Shown piece after piece: positions 34,208 through 42,950 of a stretch of DNA of 64,000 nucleotides. Below the pieces are notes generated by a model that saw only the letters and a program-made list of their open reading frames with translations, searched no databases and was not told where the DNA came from. The DNA is taken from positions 862,712 through 926,711 of the forward strand of contig DDVS01000001.1 of NCBI GenBank assembly GCA_002345565.1, in the 5' to 3' direction. The DNA comes from Flavobacteriales bacterium UBA2306 (lineage in GTDB: Bacteria; Bacteroidota; Bacteroidia; Flavobacteriales; Weeksellaceae). Position 1 is the first letter of the stretch, and every line of letters starts with the position of its first letter. The translations under genes were made by a program, and so were the position numbers.

Positions 34208-34637
34208 TTTCTGTTTGTTTGTAAAATTGTACATGCAAATTTCCGTCCGCTGCAAATGGATTCCGTTGACAAATGTCAAAAAAGTAAGGTGGAGGTTAAA
34301 GTTAGAGGTTTGAGATATAGAGGTTAGAATTTGGAGGTTATATGTTAGAATTAGAAATATGTTTGGTTAGATTAAGGTTTAAATTTTTCAGACTTTTTCA
34401 TTACGAGAGACCCTTCCCAATCCAGAACTACAGAAATTGAGTAGATGAAGATGGCAACCGCCGAATGATTGACCGAAATCTGTCCGTTGGTTACCTTGTG
34501 AACAATTTGGAGTTTGATTTGAAAGTTTTTGCTAGGTGTATTTTGGACAACTAATGAATTTTTGTTGTTCCATAGCTTGACAATATTTAATGAATTTTTT
34601 GTCAACCTATTTCAGGAATATGCATTTTTGAAAATTG
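34208..34637. other. 430-bp intergenic stretch upstream of the efflux operon
   Basis: Around 34285-34370 it has a purine-rich simple-sequence tract with recurring GAGGTTA(G/A) words. A 77-codon minus-strand frame (34372-34605, MTKNSLNIVKLWNNKNSLVV...) has no recognisable family and doubtful start signals; it could be a small cassette gene left of site E or chance. No clear promoter for tolC was identified. Confidence 0.4.
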
Positions 34638-34770
34638 CCGATAACGGTTTCCGTATTGGCGATGGAGGGGCTTTTGAAAAATGTCAGCAAACATTTGCAC
34701 AAATGCCCGATAGATTACCAAATGTTGAATTTACAACTGTCAGCCCCACTATTGCCAATACGACGTTAGC
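34638..34770 (+). repeat. attC-like site E, short form without the repeat module
   Basis: CCGATAACGG opens the site. The left arm CGTATTGGCGATGGAGGGGC (34652-34671) pairs with GCCCCACTATTGCCAATACG (34743-34762) at about 18 positions, and GACGTTAGCC closes it. Total length is about 133 bp, inside the usual attC range. It shows the same arms as sites D and F but lacks the 240-bp module plus terminal hairpin, so it looks like an empty or ancestral form. Confidence 0.75.
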
Positions 34771-35868
34771 CGTTCGCCTTTCTTTATTAGTCATCTATAA
34801 TTTTAATACTTAATTACTAATTTTCCAATTGTGGTGCCACTCTCTAATTGAGTATGTGCATTTTTGAAGTTTTCAACCGAAAAACCTTGCAATGTGGTCG
34901 TTAAGGTAGATTGTAATATCCCATCATCTAACCACTTTGAAATTTGATTAAGGATGTGATATTGCTGTACCGTATCATCAGTTTGAAACATAGAACGGGT
35001 AAACATTAACTCCCAATGAAAACTTACACTTTTACTTTTTAATTGGCGTAAATTAACAGGCTCAGTCGGGTCGCTAATCGAACCAATTTTCCCTTGTGGT
35101 TTTATTAATTCCACCATTGCATTCCAATATTGATTTAGGTCCACAAAGTCCACTATAAAATCAACAGTTTCATAGCCGATGCTTTTCATCTCTTGTAGTA
35201 AGTTTTTATGATTTACTACAAAATCAGCCCCCATTTTTTTACACCATTCTATTGAGTTTTCTCTTGATGCAGTGGCAATTACTTTTAAACCTAAAATATT
35301 TTTAGCAATCTGCATAGCTACCGATCCAACGCCGCCAGCACCGCCGATAATTAAAATTGATTTCCCATTGTCTTTTTCTGCACTTAATTGCATTCTGTCA
35401 AATAATAATTCAAAAGCTGTCAATGAAGTAAGCGGCATAGCAGCAGATGCCTCGATAAGGAGATTATTAGGAGAGAACCCTACAATTCTTTCATCAACTA
35501 ATTGAAATTCTTGATAACTACCGTCCTTTGTTATATCTCCTGCATAAAAAACCTTGTCACCCTTTTTAAACAAAGTGACGTTTTCTCCAACCGCTTCAAC
35601 AACTCCGACAGCGTCCCAACCTATAATTTTGGGATTGTCTGAGATTTTATATTTCAGACTATTCTGGCGTATCTTATAGTCCACAGGGTTTATTGATACC
35701 GCTTGTATTTTCACCAACAATTCATACCCTTTTGGCACTGGTGTTTCTTTTTCAAATTGTATGAAACTTTCTGCTTGTGAAATTGGTAAACTTGTTTTAA
35801 ATCCTATTGCTTGCATATTTTTTCTATTAAATTATTGTGTTGATTCTTTTGCTAAGGTGACGGCTAGC
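34765..35868 (-). mobile_element. Cassette-like unit 5: quinone oxidoreductase gene
   Basis: The left end GTTAGCCGTTCGCC (34765-34778) and right end GGTGACGGCTAGC (35856-35868) are reverse complements apart from a one-base bulge and two mismatches, one of them able to form a G-T type pair. The unit lies between short site E and full site F and contains one left-pointing gene. Confidence 0.5.
34803..35816 (-). CDS. Zinc-independent medium-chain dehydrogenase (NADPH:quinone reductase type)
   Basis: A 337-residue MDR enzyme: GroES-like N-terminal domain (KGYELLVKIQAVSINPVDYK, NPKIIGWDAVGVVEAVGENV), Rossmann motif ILIIGGAGGVGSVAMQIAKN, and the ending QLESGTTIGKLVIKY. It carries the zinc-binding alcohol dehydrogenase family pattern without structural-zinc cysteines, so it reduces quinones or enones with NADPH. 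Its first 190 codons recur, nearly identical, as a truncated copy at 40029-40628. Confidence 0.9.
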   Translation of the reverse strand: MQAIGFKTSLPISQAESFIQFEKETPVPKGYELLVKIQAVSINPVDYKIRQNSLKYKISDNPKIIGWDAVGVVEAVGENVTLFKKGDKVFYAGDITKDGSYQEFQLVDERIVGFSPNNLLIEASAAMPLTSLTAFELLFDRMQLSAEKDNGKSILIIGGAGGVGSVAMQIAKNILGLKVIATASRENSIEWCKKMGADFVVNHKNLLQEMKSIGYETVDFIVDFVDLNQYWNAMVELIKPQGKIGSISDPTEPVNLRQLKSKSVSFHWELMFTRSMFQTDDTVQQYHILNQISKWLDDGILQSTLTTTLQGFSVENFKNAHTQLESGTTIGKLVIKY

Positions 35869-35893
35869 GGTTCGGGTATTGGCGTAGTGGCGG
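35251..35893 (-). repeat. Segment duplicated at 40062-40704 (copy with the intact gene)
   Basis: About 640 bp covering codons 1-190 of the quinone reductase, its leader and the first arm of site F recur 4.8 kb to the right with only scattered substitutions. See the entry at 40062. Confidence 0.95.
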
Positions 35894-36213
35894 TTTTTTA
35901 GCACCGAAGTTCAATCGAAGAACAAAAGTTGAACCGATGAACAACCGTTGAACTTTGCAGTTTCGCCCCACTATTGCAAAACCCATGTTGAACTAAACCT
36001 TCGGTAGCTTTCGCAGCGCCATATTTAATTACTTTGTAAAACTAATTAAAAATCAGCAAAATGGTTACAAAAAATGAGAACTACCTGTTCTCTTGAAATA
36101 TTCTCTAAAAATTTTACGATAAATCCATAGTGTTGAAAAACCTGTAAAAAAGCTTCCGAAGCTCCAGTTCAACAGGGTTTTCATCTCGTGTCCTTCGGAC
36201 AAGACGAAAACTT
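35862..36213 (+). repeat. attC-like site F with repeat module copy 6
   Basis: GGCTAGCGG opens the site. The arms GTATTGGCGTAGTGGCGG (35876-35893) and CGCCCCACTATTGCAAAACCC (35964-35984) pair. The module starts at TGTTGAACT (35986). Its short internal frame is shifted. The terminal hairpin (36179-36213) has different bases from other copies but the same shape: inner stem TGTCC-TTC-GGACA with compensating changes. Confidence 0.85.
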
Positions 36214-36281
36214 AGTTATTGTGTGCTGGGGTTCTTCGTCAGTCTAAGCTTAATTTATTATCAAGCTGTTTTGTAAACAAA

Positions 36282-36324
36282 GGCAGCCTGTCAAAATTCA
36301 TTTACAGAACTTTGACAGGCTGCC
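36282..36324 (-). terminator. Strong hairpin terminator after the monooxygenase gene
   Basis: GGCAGCCTGTCAAA and its exact complement TTTGACAGGCTGCC flank a 15-base loop. It lies 24 bp after the stop of the YgiN-type gene on the minus strand. The T run after it is short, but the stem is very stable. Confidence 0.75.
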
Positions 36325-36347
36325 ATTTTATAATAATGGTGGTATGT

Positions 36348-36641
36348 TTATTTAGCAGCTAAAACGTCTATTTTCTCTATAGATGGTGCAGTAGCCAACA
36401 ATTCAGGTGCATTTTCCATTAACGCCTTTGCAATCTTACCACCAAGATGTGCTTCTCTGCCTTCTTCATCTGAAAAAGTGTCAAAAATGCCAAATGTAGA
36501 AGCGTCAATACGGAACGCATACCATGTAGTAGTACCCGCTTCTTCATTAGCAAGTGGCAATGCACTTGTAATAAACTCTTCAACATTTTTTTCTTTTCCA
36601 GCTTTTGCTTCTAGTCGAACTAACAATCCTAATTTTTTCAT
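36348..36641 (-). CDS. Putative quinol monooxygenase (YgiN/ABM family)
   Basis: A 97-residue dimeric alpha-beta barrel protein of the antibiotic biosynthesis monooxygenase family: LLVRLEAKAGKEKNVEEFIT, EEAGTTTWYAFRIDASTFGI, FDTFSDEEGREAHLGGKIAK. Such proteins oxidise quinols or small aromatic compounds without cofactor. It follows repeat module copy 6 at 128 bp and is preceded by an AraC gene of the same orientation. The quinone reductase in the adjacent cassette suggests a shared quinone/electrophile stress theme. Confidence 0.9.
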   Translation of the reverse strand: MKKLGLLVRLEAKAGKEKNVEEFITSALPLANEEAGTTTWYAFRIDASTFGIFDTFSDEEGREAHLGGKIAKALMENAPELLATAPSIEKIDVLAAK

Positions 36642-36741
36642 GTCTTTTTATTTTTTAATTAAACCAATTTTGTTTTAACAAATTTAGCTCATTTAAGCTT
36701 GTGAGGCATTTGTATTTAGTTCAAAAACTTATGAAAAAAGG

Positions 36742-37533
36742 TCAAACTGTGTTAGTCTGTTTTGGGCTGTATCCGAATTCATTTTTAAAGGCAGTACTAA
36801 AATTTGATAGGCTATCGTAGCCAAATTCCATATAAATTTCGGAAGGAGTTGCTTTGTTGTTAAGCAGCAATTCTCTTGCTTTGTTCAATCGTGTTTGTTG
36901 AAACCATTTGCCCGGAGATTCTTGATAAATGGAATTGAATTTCCTTTTAAAGGTAGATGCACTCATATTGCATAGAAACGCTACTTCTTGAATGCTTAAA
37001 TTAGTGTACAGGTTTTTTTCAATTACTTTTTTAAACGATAATTCTCGTTCGCTGGTTAATAAAGAATTTAGATAAGCAAAAAAAGGTTGCCCATATTTAT
37101 TAGCTAAGTAAAGCATAATTTCTTCAAACTTTAGTTCCAATATTTTTTGTGAAATTGTTTTGTGTAAACCAAAGCTATGATTGAGAGAATTGATGTAGTG
37201 AACAATGAAATTGTCTTTTTCTATAAGGAAATAAGGAGCAGTTATTGTTGGTTTATTTTGATTGAATTGAGGCGAGTGTTTCAATAAAAAATCGCTGATG
37301 TTTTTTTGAGAAAAGAAAAAAAGCAAGCAACGATAACTGCTTGCCCCAACAAGCTCTGTCATTAAAAAATTACTTGATGAAATAAGCAGAGATTGTGTGT
37401 CATTTATAGAAACGATGTCGTTAGAAAAGTTAATATCCTTTTGTCCGTCTAACAAAAAACTAATGACATTTTTGTTTAGGTTAATTTTGTTTTTGGAAGC
37501 ATTTTTATACACTTCGTAATTAGCAATTTGCAA
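36742..37533 (-). CDS. AraC family transcriptional regulator
   Basis: A 263-residue regulator. The N-terminal half (ISFLLDGQKDINFSNDIVSI, SYRCLLFFFSQKNISDFLLK) is an AraC_N-like sensor. The C-terminal 100 residues hold two helix-turn-helices: LSIQEVAFLCNMSASTFKRK and ATPSEIYMEFGYDSLSNFST, ending GYSPKQTNTV. It lies 100 bp upstream of the monooxygenase gene and probably controls it. Confidence 0.92.
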   Translation of the reverse strand: MQIANYEVYKNASKNKINLNKNVISFLLDGQKDINFSNDIVSINDTQSLLISSSNFLMTELVGASSYRCLLFFFSQKNISDFLLKHSPQFNQNKPTITAPYFLIEKDNFIVHYINSLNHSFGLHKTISQKILELKFEEIMLYLANKYGQPFFAYLNSLLTSERELSFKKVIEKNLYTNLSIQEVAFLCNMSASTFKRKFNSIYQESPGKWFQQTRLNKARELLLNNKATPSEIYMEFGYDSLSNFSTAFKNEFGYSPKQTNTV

Positions 37534-37689
37534 TTCTGACGAATTGTGGTTGCCCTCAAATAAATTTTAGGGAAGATTGATAATATCCATAATAGTGTTG
37601 TTTTAAAAACATTTTGGCATTGTAAATATATTAAATTTCTATTTCAAAATCTTTTGCTCAAGTTTGGATGAAGAGGTCGTTTAGCCTAT

Positions 37690-37928
37690 TAAATAATAGT
37701 TTGTGACTTTGCGAAATGACCGAAAATCGAGAAGGTCATTTTCGACTTTGGCTGCACATAGTAAAAGCAAATTTTTTTATGGTAAATTATCCAAAAAAAG
37801 CTAATGAAATTGGTATTGCGGAATATGAAGCAGAAAATTTCAAATTGCAAATTACACCACCATTTTGCCATACAATTTTGGAGAAAACCTTCGGTGCTTT
37901 ACCATATCAATAATTAAGTTAGCGGACG
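37690..37928 (+). repeat. Degenerate attC-like site H
   Basis: The arm GACTTTGCGAAATGACC (about 37703-37719) faces ACCACCATTTTGCCATAC (37856-37873). The sequence then runs through ACCTTCGGTGC, a word shared with the module left end, and closes TTAAGTTAGCGGAC. Inside, CGAAAAT...ATTTTCG forms a hairpin. The site is decayed and lacks the module body. A 65-codon plus-strand frame across it is simply the site read as protein. Confidence 0.5.
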
Positions 37929-38404
37929 TAATGCTTTAGTTTTCAGTTATAATTAGGTGTAATATTTGATTATAAGTTATTAAATCTTTAATACGGCTTT
38001 TAAAAAGGGTTCAATGGAGTTACTAAAAATCTAACATTTTATTAAGAGGAAGTGGGCCGGACATTGGTTTCTTTTTATAAATGCTGGAAAAATATGGAGA
38101 AAAGAGATTTCGCAGGAGGGGTTATTTTTAATAAATTCAAGTGCAAGAAATAATTCATAAACTAAGAAGAAGGCGTTCTGATTCCAAACTTGCACCAAGA
38201 TAAGTGCTACGATTTCGTGGAAGTAGCATCGAATATATGCGATTATGTGATTTAGTTTTATTTTATATATATATAAAGATTATGTAATATTTTAATATAT
38301 AAAAAGCATATAAATATTTATGATTAATTTTTATCAATAAATGTTGTGCAAATGACTAATAAGTGTTAATTTCAATTTGTGAAACTACTAATTTTTTATA
38401 TATT
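37929..38404. other. Intergenic stretch before the surface-protein gene
   Basis: About 475 bp without a supported gene. The small hairpin TGCTAC...GTAGCA lies near 38200. The last 150 bp are extremely AT-rich (ATATAT tract at 38265-38275) and probably contain the promoter of the gene at 38405; no unambiguous TAnnTTTG was found. Confidence 0.4.
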
Positions 38405-39898
38405 ATGAATATGAGTTTTATCATTGGCGCATACAGGAAATTATTGCTAGGTATATGTATAGCTTTCAGTGTGTTAGTAACTTCCCAGGTGGGAATCAAT
38501 ACAACAACTCCCGACGCAAGTTCTATCTTGGATTTAAATTCAACGAATAGAGGGTTTTTAGCTCCTAGGATGACTACAACTCAGAGACTGGCAATAACAT
38601 CGCCTGCAGACGGTTTAATGGTCTACGATACGACATCAAAACTTTTCTATTATTACGTAAGTTCTACTTCATCGTGGTCACCTATTAATAGCAGTGTTTC
38701 AGGGAGATTAAATTTTAAGCGCATCAAGTCAACCGATGTTTTATCCACTGTTCTAGCTTCTGAATTAGCCGCTGGTGGGGGAACACGTTATGTGATGAAC
38801 TCCAATACATTATACGAAATCAATGGACAGGTTCAGTTTGATTTTCCCATCGATATTAACAATTCCTATATACACGGCTTAGATACCAATGAAGACATAA
38901 TAACTCGTTCATCTGGGAATATTTTTGAAGGTGCTAACGGCGGTAGTATTAGAAATGTTACACTACGAGCAACTGGAGGAAGTGTTTTTAATCTTAATGC
39001 TGCAGCGACGCAAAATCTTATATTTAGAGATTCTGTTGTTAGTGGTTCTAATTCTGTTGGTACAATTTCAGGATTCGGTTTAGTATTCGTGAGCATTGTC
39101 CAATTTTCGGGAAATACAAATGGAATTACCTACAACAATATATCTCAGCTGCTACTAAGCAATTTAGGTTGGTTTAGCAATAACTCTGGTACCTATGAAA
39201 AATTTACCGGAACATTTGGTTTGATTGAAAAACAAGGTGGGTTCTCCCATGTAGAAAGCACATCAGCCACAGGTTTTGATGTATCAACATCTGGTCTAAC
39301 GGTTGCTAGCGGAATTCTGGAATCTGTTGTTTTCACGGGAACCAATACAGCAGGTTATGTAAAGCCTTACTCAACAGGTACATATACTGGTTATAATTTT
39401 ACAAACGACTGGACTGTAAGAGCGGCAGGAATTCCAACGGAAGCTGATAATAGTGCTGTGGGAGATTTTTCCGTTGATTATAATGTTGGAACTGGTATAG
39501 GTGTAAGTTTTAATAATTCTAATCCAAGTAATATTGTGAAGATTGGAACGGCAAGCTCTGTTTCGACATCTTTAAATTTATTTAGATTTACAACAGATGG
39601 TGTACCGAACAGATTAAAATATGTTGGAAAAAAGAAGAGAATATTTCAAATAACAGGATCAGTTTCTTTTCAGGTACCTGCAGCAGGAACTTACATAATT
39701 TATATCGCAAAAAACGGTACAGTTTTGAGTCAGACAAAAGTCTACGGAAGAGGTTCTGCTACAAATGATATCGTTGTAGTTCCGATTAATGGTACATCAG
39801 AACTTTCAATTAATGATTATATAGAAATATATGCTCAAAGATATACGGGTTCCACTGGTGATCTCGTTGTTCCGAATATGAGCATTACAATAAAGTAA
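38405..39898 (+). CDS. Secreted repetitive surface protein of unknown function
   Basis: The ATG at 38405 is preferred because it is followed directly by a signal peptide (FIIGAYRKLLLGICIAFSVL). The mature N-terminus carries the GINTTTPDASSILDLNSTNR-GFLAPRMTT module and DGLMVYDTTSKLFYYYVSST, frequent at the start of flavobacterial surface proteins and also seen in phage fibre-like proteins. The rest is Ser/Thr/Asn/Gly-rich beta structure, probably a beta-helix, ending NDYIEIYAQRYTG...NMSITIK. No type IX sorting domain is seen. It is one of the few rightward genes in the array. Confidence 0.75.
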   Translation: MNMSFIIGAYRKLLLGICIAFSVLVTSQVGINTTTPDASSILDLNSTNRGFLAPRMTTTQRLAITSPADGLMVYDTTSKLFYYYVSSTSSWSPINSSVSGRLNFKRIKSTDVLSTVLASELAAGGGTRYVMNSNTLYEINGQVQFDFPIDINNSYIHGLDTNEDIITRSSGNIFEGANGGSIRNVTLRATGGSVFNLNAAATQNLIFRDSVVSGSNSVGTISGFGLVFVSIVQFSGNTNGITYNNISQLLLSNLGWFSNNSGTYEKFTGTFGLIEKQGGFSHVESTSATGFDVSTSGLTVASGILESVVFTGTNTAGYVKPYSTGTYTGYNFTNDWTVRAAGIPTEADNSAVGDFSVDYNVGTGIGVSFNNSNPSNIVKIGTASSVSTSLNLFRFTTDGVPNRLKYVGKKKRIFQITGSVSFQVPAAGTYIIYIAKNGTVLSQTKVYGRGSATNDIVVVPINGTSELSINDYIEIYAQRYTGSTGDLVVPNMSITIK

Positions 39899-40028
39899 AA
39901 TCCCAAATTAGCTTACAATTGTGTAAATTCAACTAACGTAAATTTATAAATATACTATAAACAATAAGCTGGATTCTGGTTATCCTACTATTCGGAGGAC
40001 TTTACAAATTTTCACGTAAAACAAATGA

Positions 40029-40628
40029 CTATATCGTTTGTAAATATTTTTTTTCCCTTTTTATTGAGTTTTCTCTTGATGCAGTGGCAATTACTTTTAA
40101 ACCTAAAATATTTTTAGCAATTTGCATAGCTACCGAGCCAACGCCGCCAGCACCGCCGATAATTAAAATTGATTTCCCATTGTCTTTTTCTGCACTTAAT
40201 TGCATTCTGTCAAATAATATTTCAAAAGCTGTCAATGAAGTAAGCGGCATAGCAGCAGATGCCTCGATAAGGATATTATTTGGAGAGAACCCTACAATTC
40301 TTTCATCAATTAATTGAAATTCTTGATAACTACCGTCCTTTGTTATATCTCCTGCATAAAAAACGTTGTCACCCTTTTTAAACAAAGTGACGTTTTCTCC
40401 AACCGCTTCAACAACTCCGACAGCGTCCCAACCTATAATTTTGGGATTGTCTGAGATTTTATCTTTCAGACTATTCTGGCGTATCTTATAGTCCACAGGG
40501 TTTATTGATACAGCTTGTATTTTCACCAACAATTCATACCCTTTTGGCATTGGTGTTTCTTTTTCAAATTGTATGAAACTGTCTGCTTCTGAAATTGGTA
40601 AACTTGTTTTAAATCCTATTGCTTGCAT
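40029..40628 (-). pseudogene. Truncated duplicate of the quinone reductase gene
   Basis: The first 190 codons match the gene at 34803-35816 with few changes (for example SISEADSFIQ for SISQAESFIQ) and include the whole GroES-like domain and IIGGAGGVGSVAMQIAK. After ATASRENSIK the reading continues into unrelated sequence REKKYLQTI and stops, so the second half of the Rossmann domain is missing. It cannot fold into an active MDR enzyme. Confidence 0.92.
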
Positions 40629-40704
40629 ATTTTTTCTATTAAATTATTGTGTTGATTGTTTTGCTAAGGTGACGGCTATCGGTTCGGGTATTGGCGAGGT
40701 TGAG
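40062..40704 (-). repeat. Duplicated segment, copy with truncated gene and half site
   Basis: Counterpart of 35251-35893. Homology begins at ATTGAGTTTTCTCTTGATGC and runs through the gene start and leader into the opening of an attC-like site (CGGCTATCGGTTCGGGTATTG), ending just after TATTGGCG. The right arm and module are absent. One breakpoint therefore falls in the palindromic left arm, which points to the site as the place of recombination. Confidence 0.9.
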
Positions 40705-40799
40705 AACTTCGGAACCGATTATTTTCTGTTAAAGATAAAATTTCTTGCGAAACGTATAAGTGAATTTACTTCAAAATTCGCAATCTCTCCAAACGCTTG

Positions 40800-41672
40800 T
40801 TACCTGTTGGCTTTATTTTCCCTATATGTTGTGGGTGTTATTCCTGTCTGTTTTTTAAAGAATCTTGTAAAGTATGTGGGATAATCAAAGCCTAAATCAT
40901 AGCCTATCTCAGCAACGGTTTTATTTGATATTTCCAAATGCTTTTTTGCCTCTGAAATTATTTTATCCTGAATAATCTCTGAAGGAGTTTTACCTGTGTT
41001 GAATTTGATTAAGTCGCCAAAGTAGTTGGAAGACAAATGTAATTTATCTGAAAAATAATGAACATTAGGCATTCCTTGCTGTCCGTTTGAATAGTAATCG
41101 CTCAGTAACTTTTTAAATTCTGTAACTAATTTGTTATAAAGTGGCTGTCTGGTTTCAAACTGACGTTTATAGCATTTGCCGATGTAAGTAAATATCAGAT
41201 TGCAATAGGCCAACAAGAGAGCCATGTCATAGTTGTCTTTTTGGTACTCCTCAAAAATTTGTTCGTACAAATTTTCTATTCGGTTTTGTTCATCATTAGT
41301 TAGGAACAAGGCTTCTTTAATGTTGTACTGAAAAAAGCTAAAGTCAATATTGTACTCTTGTAGAAGTATGGGCGAAATCAAAATTTGGTAACCTTCCCAT
41401 CGTTTATCTACATTCCAAGTGTGAATTTGTTTAGGTTTAATAAAATATAGAAAGGCCGATGTTGTATCATACTCAGTATTTCCGAACCAATTTAAATCTG
41501 TCATATTGCGTTTAAATGCCATCATATAAAAGTCTGATGTAAGCCCATCACATAACAAACGAATACTTTCACAGTCGTTATACTTCACCACATCTATTAG
41601 GTCTTTCTTTGGGTCGTTGTAACCAATAAATCTGTTGTATTCTTTTATGTTATCAAAATGAATCATAAGCAT
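40800..41672 (-). CDS. AraC family transcriptional regulator
   Basis: A 290-residue regulator. The N-terminal cupin-like region contains SAFLYFIKPKQIHTWNVDKR. The C-terminal DNA-binding domain has VHYFSDKLHLSSNYFGDLIK and KTVAEIGYDLGFDYPTYFTR, ending FFKKQTGITPTTYRENKANR. It lies 75 bp upstream... in transcription order it follows the SDR gene at 41748 by that gap, so the two may be co-transcribed or the regulator may act on the SDR gene. Confidence 0.92.
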   Translation of the reverse strand: MLMIHFDNIKEYNRFIGYNDPKKDLIDVVKYNDCESIRLLCDGLTSDFYMMAFKRNMTDLNWFGNTEYDTTSAFLYFIKPKQIHTWNVDKRWEGYQILISPILLQEYNIDFSFFQYNIKEALFLTNDEQNRIENLYEQIFEEYQKDNYDMALLLAYCNLIFTYIGKCYKRQFETRQPLYNKLVTEFKKLLSDYYSNGQQGMPNVHYFSDKLHLSSNYFGDLIKFNTGKTPSEIIQDKIISEAKKHLEISNKTVAEIGYDLGFDYPTYFTRFFKKQTGITPTTYRENKANR

Positions 41673-41747
41673 ATTTTAAAAATTTAGGATAAGACAAAAG
41701 AAGAATGTCTTATCCTAATATTAAAATTACGTTTATTTGTTGAATTA

Positions 41748-42500
41748 TTAAAATTCCTGAACTGCGGGACGAAGCACAATTTCGTTGATATCTACATCTG
41801 CAGGTTGTTCTATGGCATAAGCAATGGCTCTTGCCACTGAATCGGCTGGAATGGCGTGTTTGTAAAAATCTACTACGAAGTCAGTACTTTCTTTGTGTGA
41901 GCTTCCATATTTCAATTCAGAATCAATAGCCCCAGGTTCAATGGTTGTGGTTCTAATTTTTCCCCCAACTTCGTGTCTTAAGCCTTCGGAAATAGCTCGG
42001 ACGGCAAATTTGGTACCACTGTAAACCGTACCTCCTGGACTAAATACCTTAATACCCGCTACAGATGAAATATTAATAAAATGTCCCGATTCTTGTTTTT
42101 CGAAAATAGGCAATGCCGCTGCTATTCCATAAAGTACTCCTTTAACATTAATATCAATCATTCTTTCCCATTCATCAACTTTAACTTCACTCAAAGGAGC
42201 AATTGACATTAAGCCTGCATTGTTCAAAAGGACATCAAGTTTGCCGAATTCACTGATGGCTTTATTGATTAAAGCTTGTACATCGGATTTAATGGTTACG
42301 TCTGTTTTAAGATAAACTGCTTTACCGTTACCTTGTTTATTAATTTCTTCAGCAATTTTGTTTAGGCTTTCTTCTCTGCGGGCTCCTAAAACTACGTTTG
42401 CTCCTTTAGACGCTAAAAGGCGTGCAGTACTTTCTCCTAAGCCACTACTCGCTCCTGTAATTACTACTACTTTACCCGAAATGTTTTCTGATAGATTCAT
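41748..42500 (-). CDS. SDR family oxidoreductase
   Basis: A 250-residue classical SDR: VVITGASSGLGESTARLLAS, LLNNAGLMS, INISSVAGIKVFSPGGTVYS and YSGTKFAVRAISEGLRHE with catalytic Tyr/Lys, ending DINEIVLRPAVQEF. This matches the YdfG/clavaldehyde-type group that reduces carbonyl compounds with NADPH. Substrate unknown. It shares orientation with the AraC gene next to it, a common electrophile-stress pairing. Confidence 0.92.
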   Translation of the reverse strand: MNLSENISGKVVVITGASSGLGESTARLLASKGANVVLGARREESLNKIAEEINKQGNGKAVYLKTDVTIKSDVQALINKAISEFGKLDVLLNNAGLMSIAPLSEVKVDEWERMIDINVKGVLYGIAAALPIFEKQESGHFINISSVAGIKVFSPGGTVYSGTKFAVRAISEGLRHEVGGKIRTTTIEPGAIDSELKYGSSHKESTDFVVDFYKHAIPADSVARAIAYAIEQPADVDINEIVLRPAVQEF

Positions 42501-42629
42501 CCTTATTAAATTTTAATTTATGATTTTAAATAATTTATAATGCAAAATTACTTTGATGATACATTTCTAAGCTTAAACAAAATAGGGAAAAGATGAAACA
42601 AATTACAGATAGTGTGAATGTAAGCTTGC

Positions 42630-42950
42630 AGGTAACAGTTTGTCGCTTGGCGAAGGCAGGGATTTTCAGCGCTAAACTTTATTAGATGAATGAACTTCAA
42701 ATTTACTACTTTCCTGTCCTACGAAGCACGAAACCCCTGTTTCCCGTAGCTTTCTCAGCGCCATATTAAGTTACTTTGTAAAACAAATTAAAAATCAGTA
42801 AAATGGAAACAAAAAAAAGAGAACAACCTGCTCTCTTGAAATATTCTCAAAAAATTTTACGATAAATCCATAGTGTTGAAAAAGCTTCAGAAGCTCCAGT
42901 TCAACAGGGTTTTCATTGTTGGCTCTTCGAGCCCAACGAAACTCTGGTTA
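42630..42950 (+). repeat. attC-like site I with repeat module copy 7
   Basis: GGTAACAG opens the site. The arms TTTGTCGCTTGGCGAAGGCAGG (42639-42660) and CCTGTCCTACGAAGCACGAAACC pair loosely. The module left end is diverged (CCTGTTTCCCGTAGC), but its 20-codon frame at 42803 is intact and AGTTCAACAG is kept. The terminal hairpin has a third set of bases: GGCTC-TTC-GAGCC in the same place as CGTGC/GCACG and TGTCC/GGACA in other copies. Confidence 0.85.

Noticed and set aside
34372..34605. 77-codon minus-strand gene left of site E
   Set aside because: No recognisable domain, uncertain start and no complementary cassette ends; kept only as a possibility inside the gap entry.
37716..37913. 65-codon plus-strand gene
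   Set aside because: It is the degenerate attC-like site H read as protein; no family match and no start signal.
38405..39898. Prophage fragment
   Set aside because: Only the N-terminal module recalls fibre proteins; there is a signal peptide and no phage structural, lysis or integration gene nearby.
18594..42950. CRISPR array
   Set aside because: Repeats are 200-240 bp, spaced by kilobases and separated by genes; there are no short regular spacers and no cas genes.
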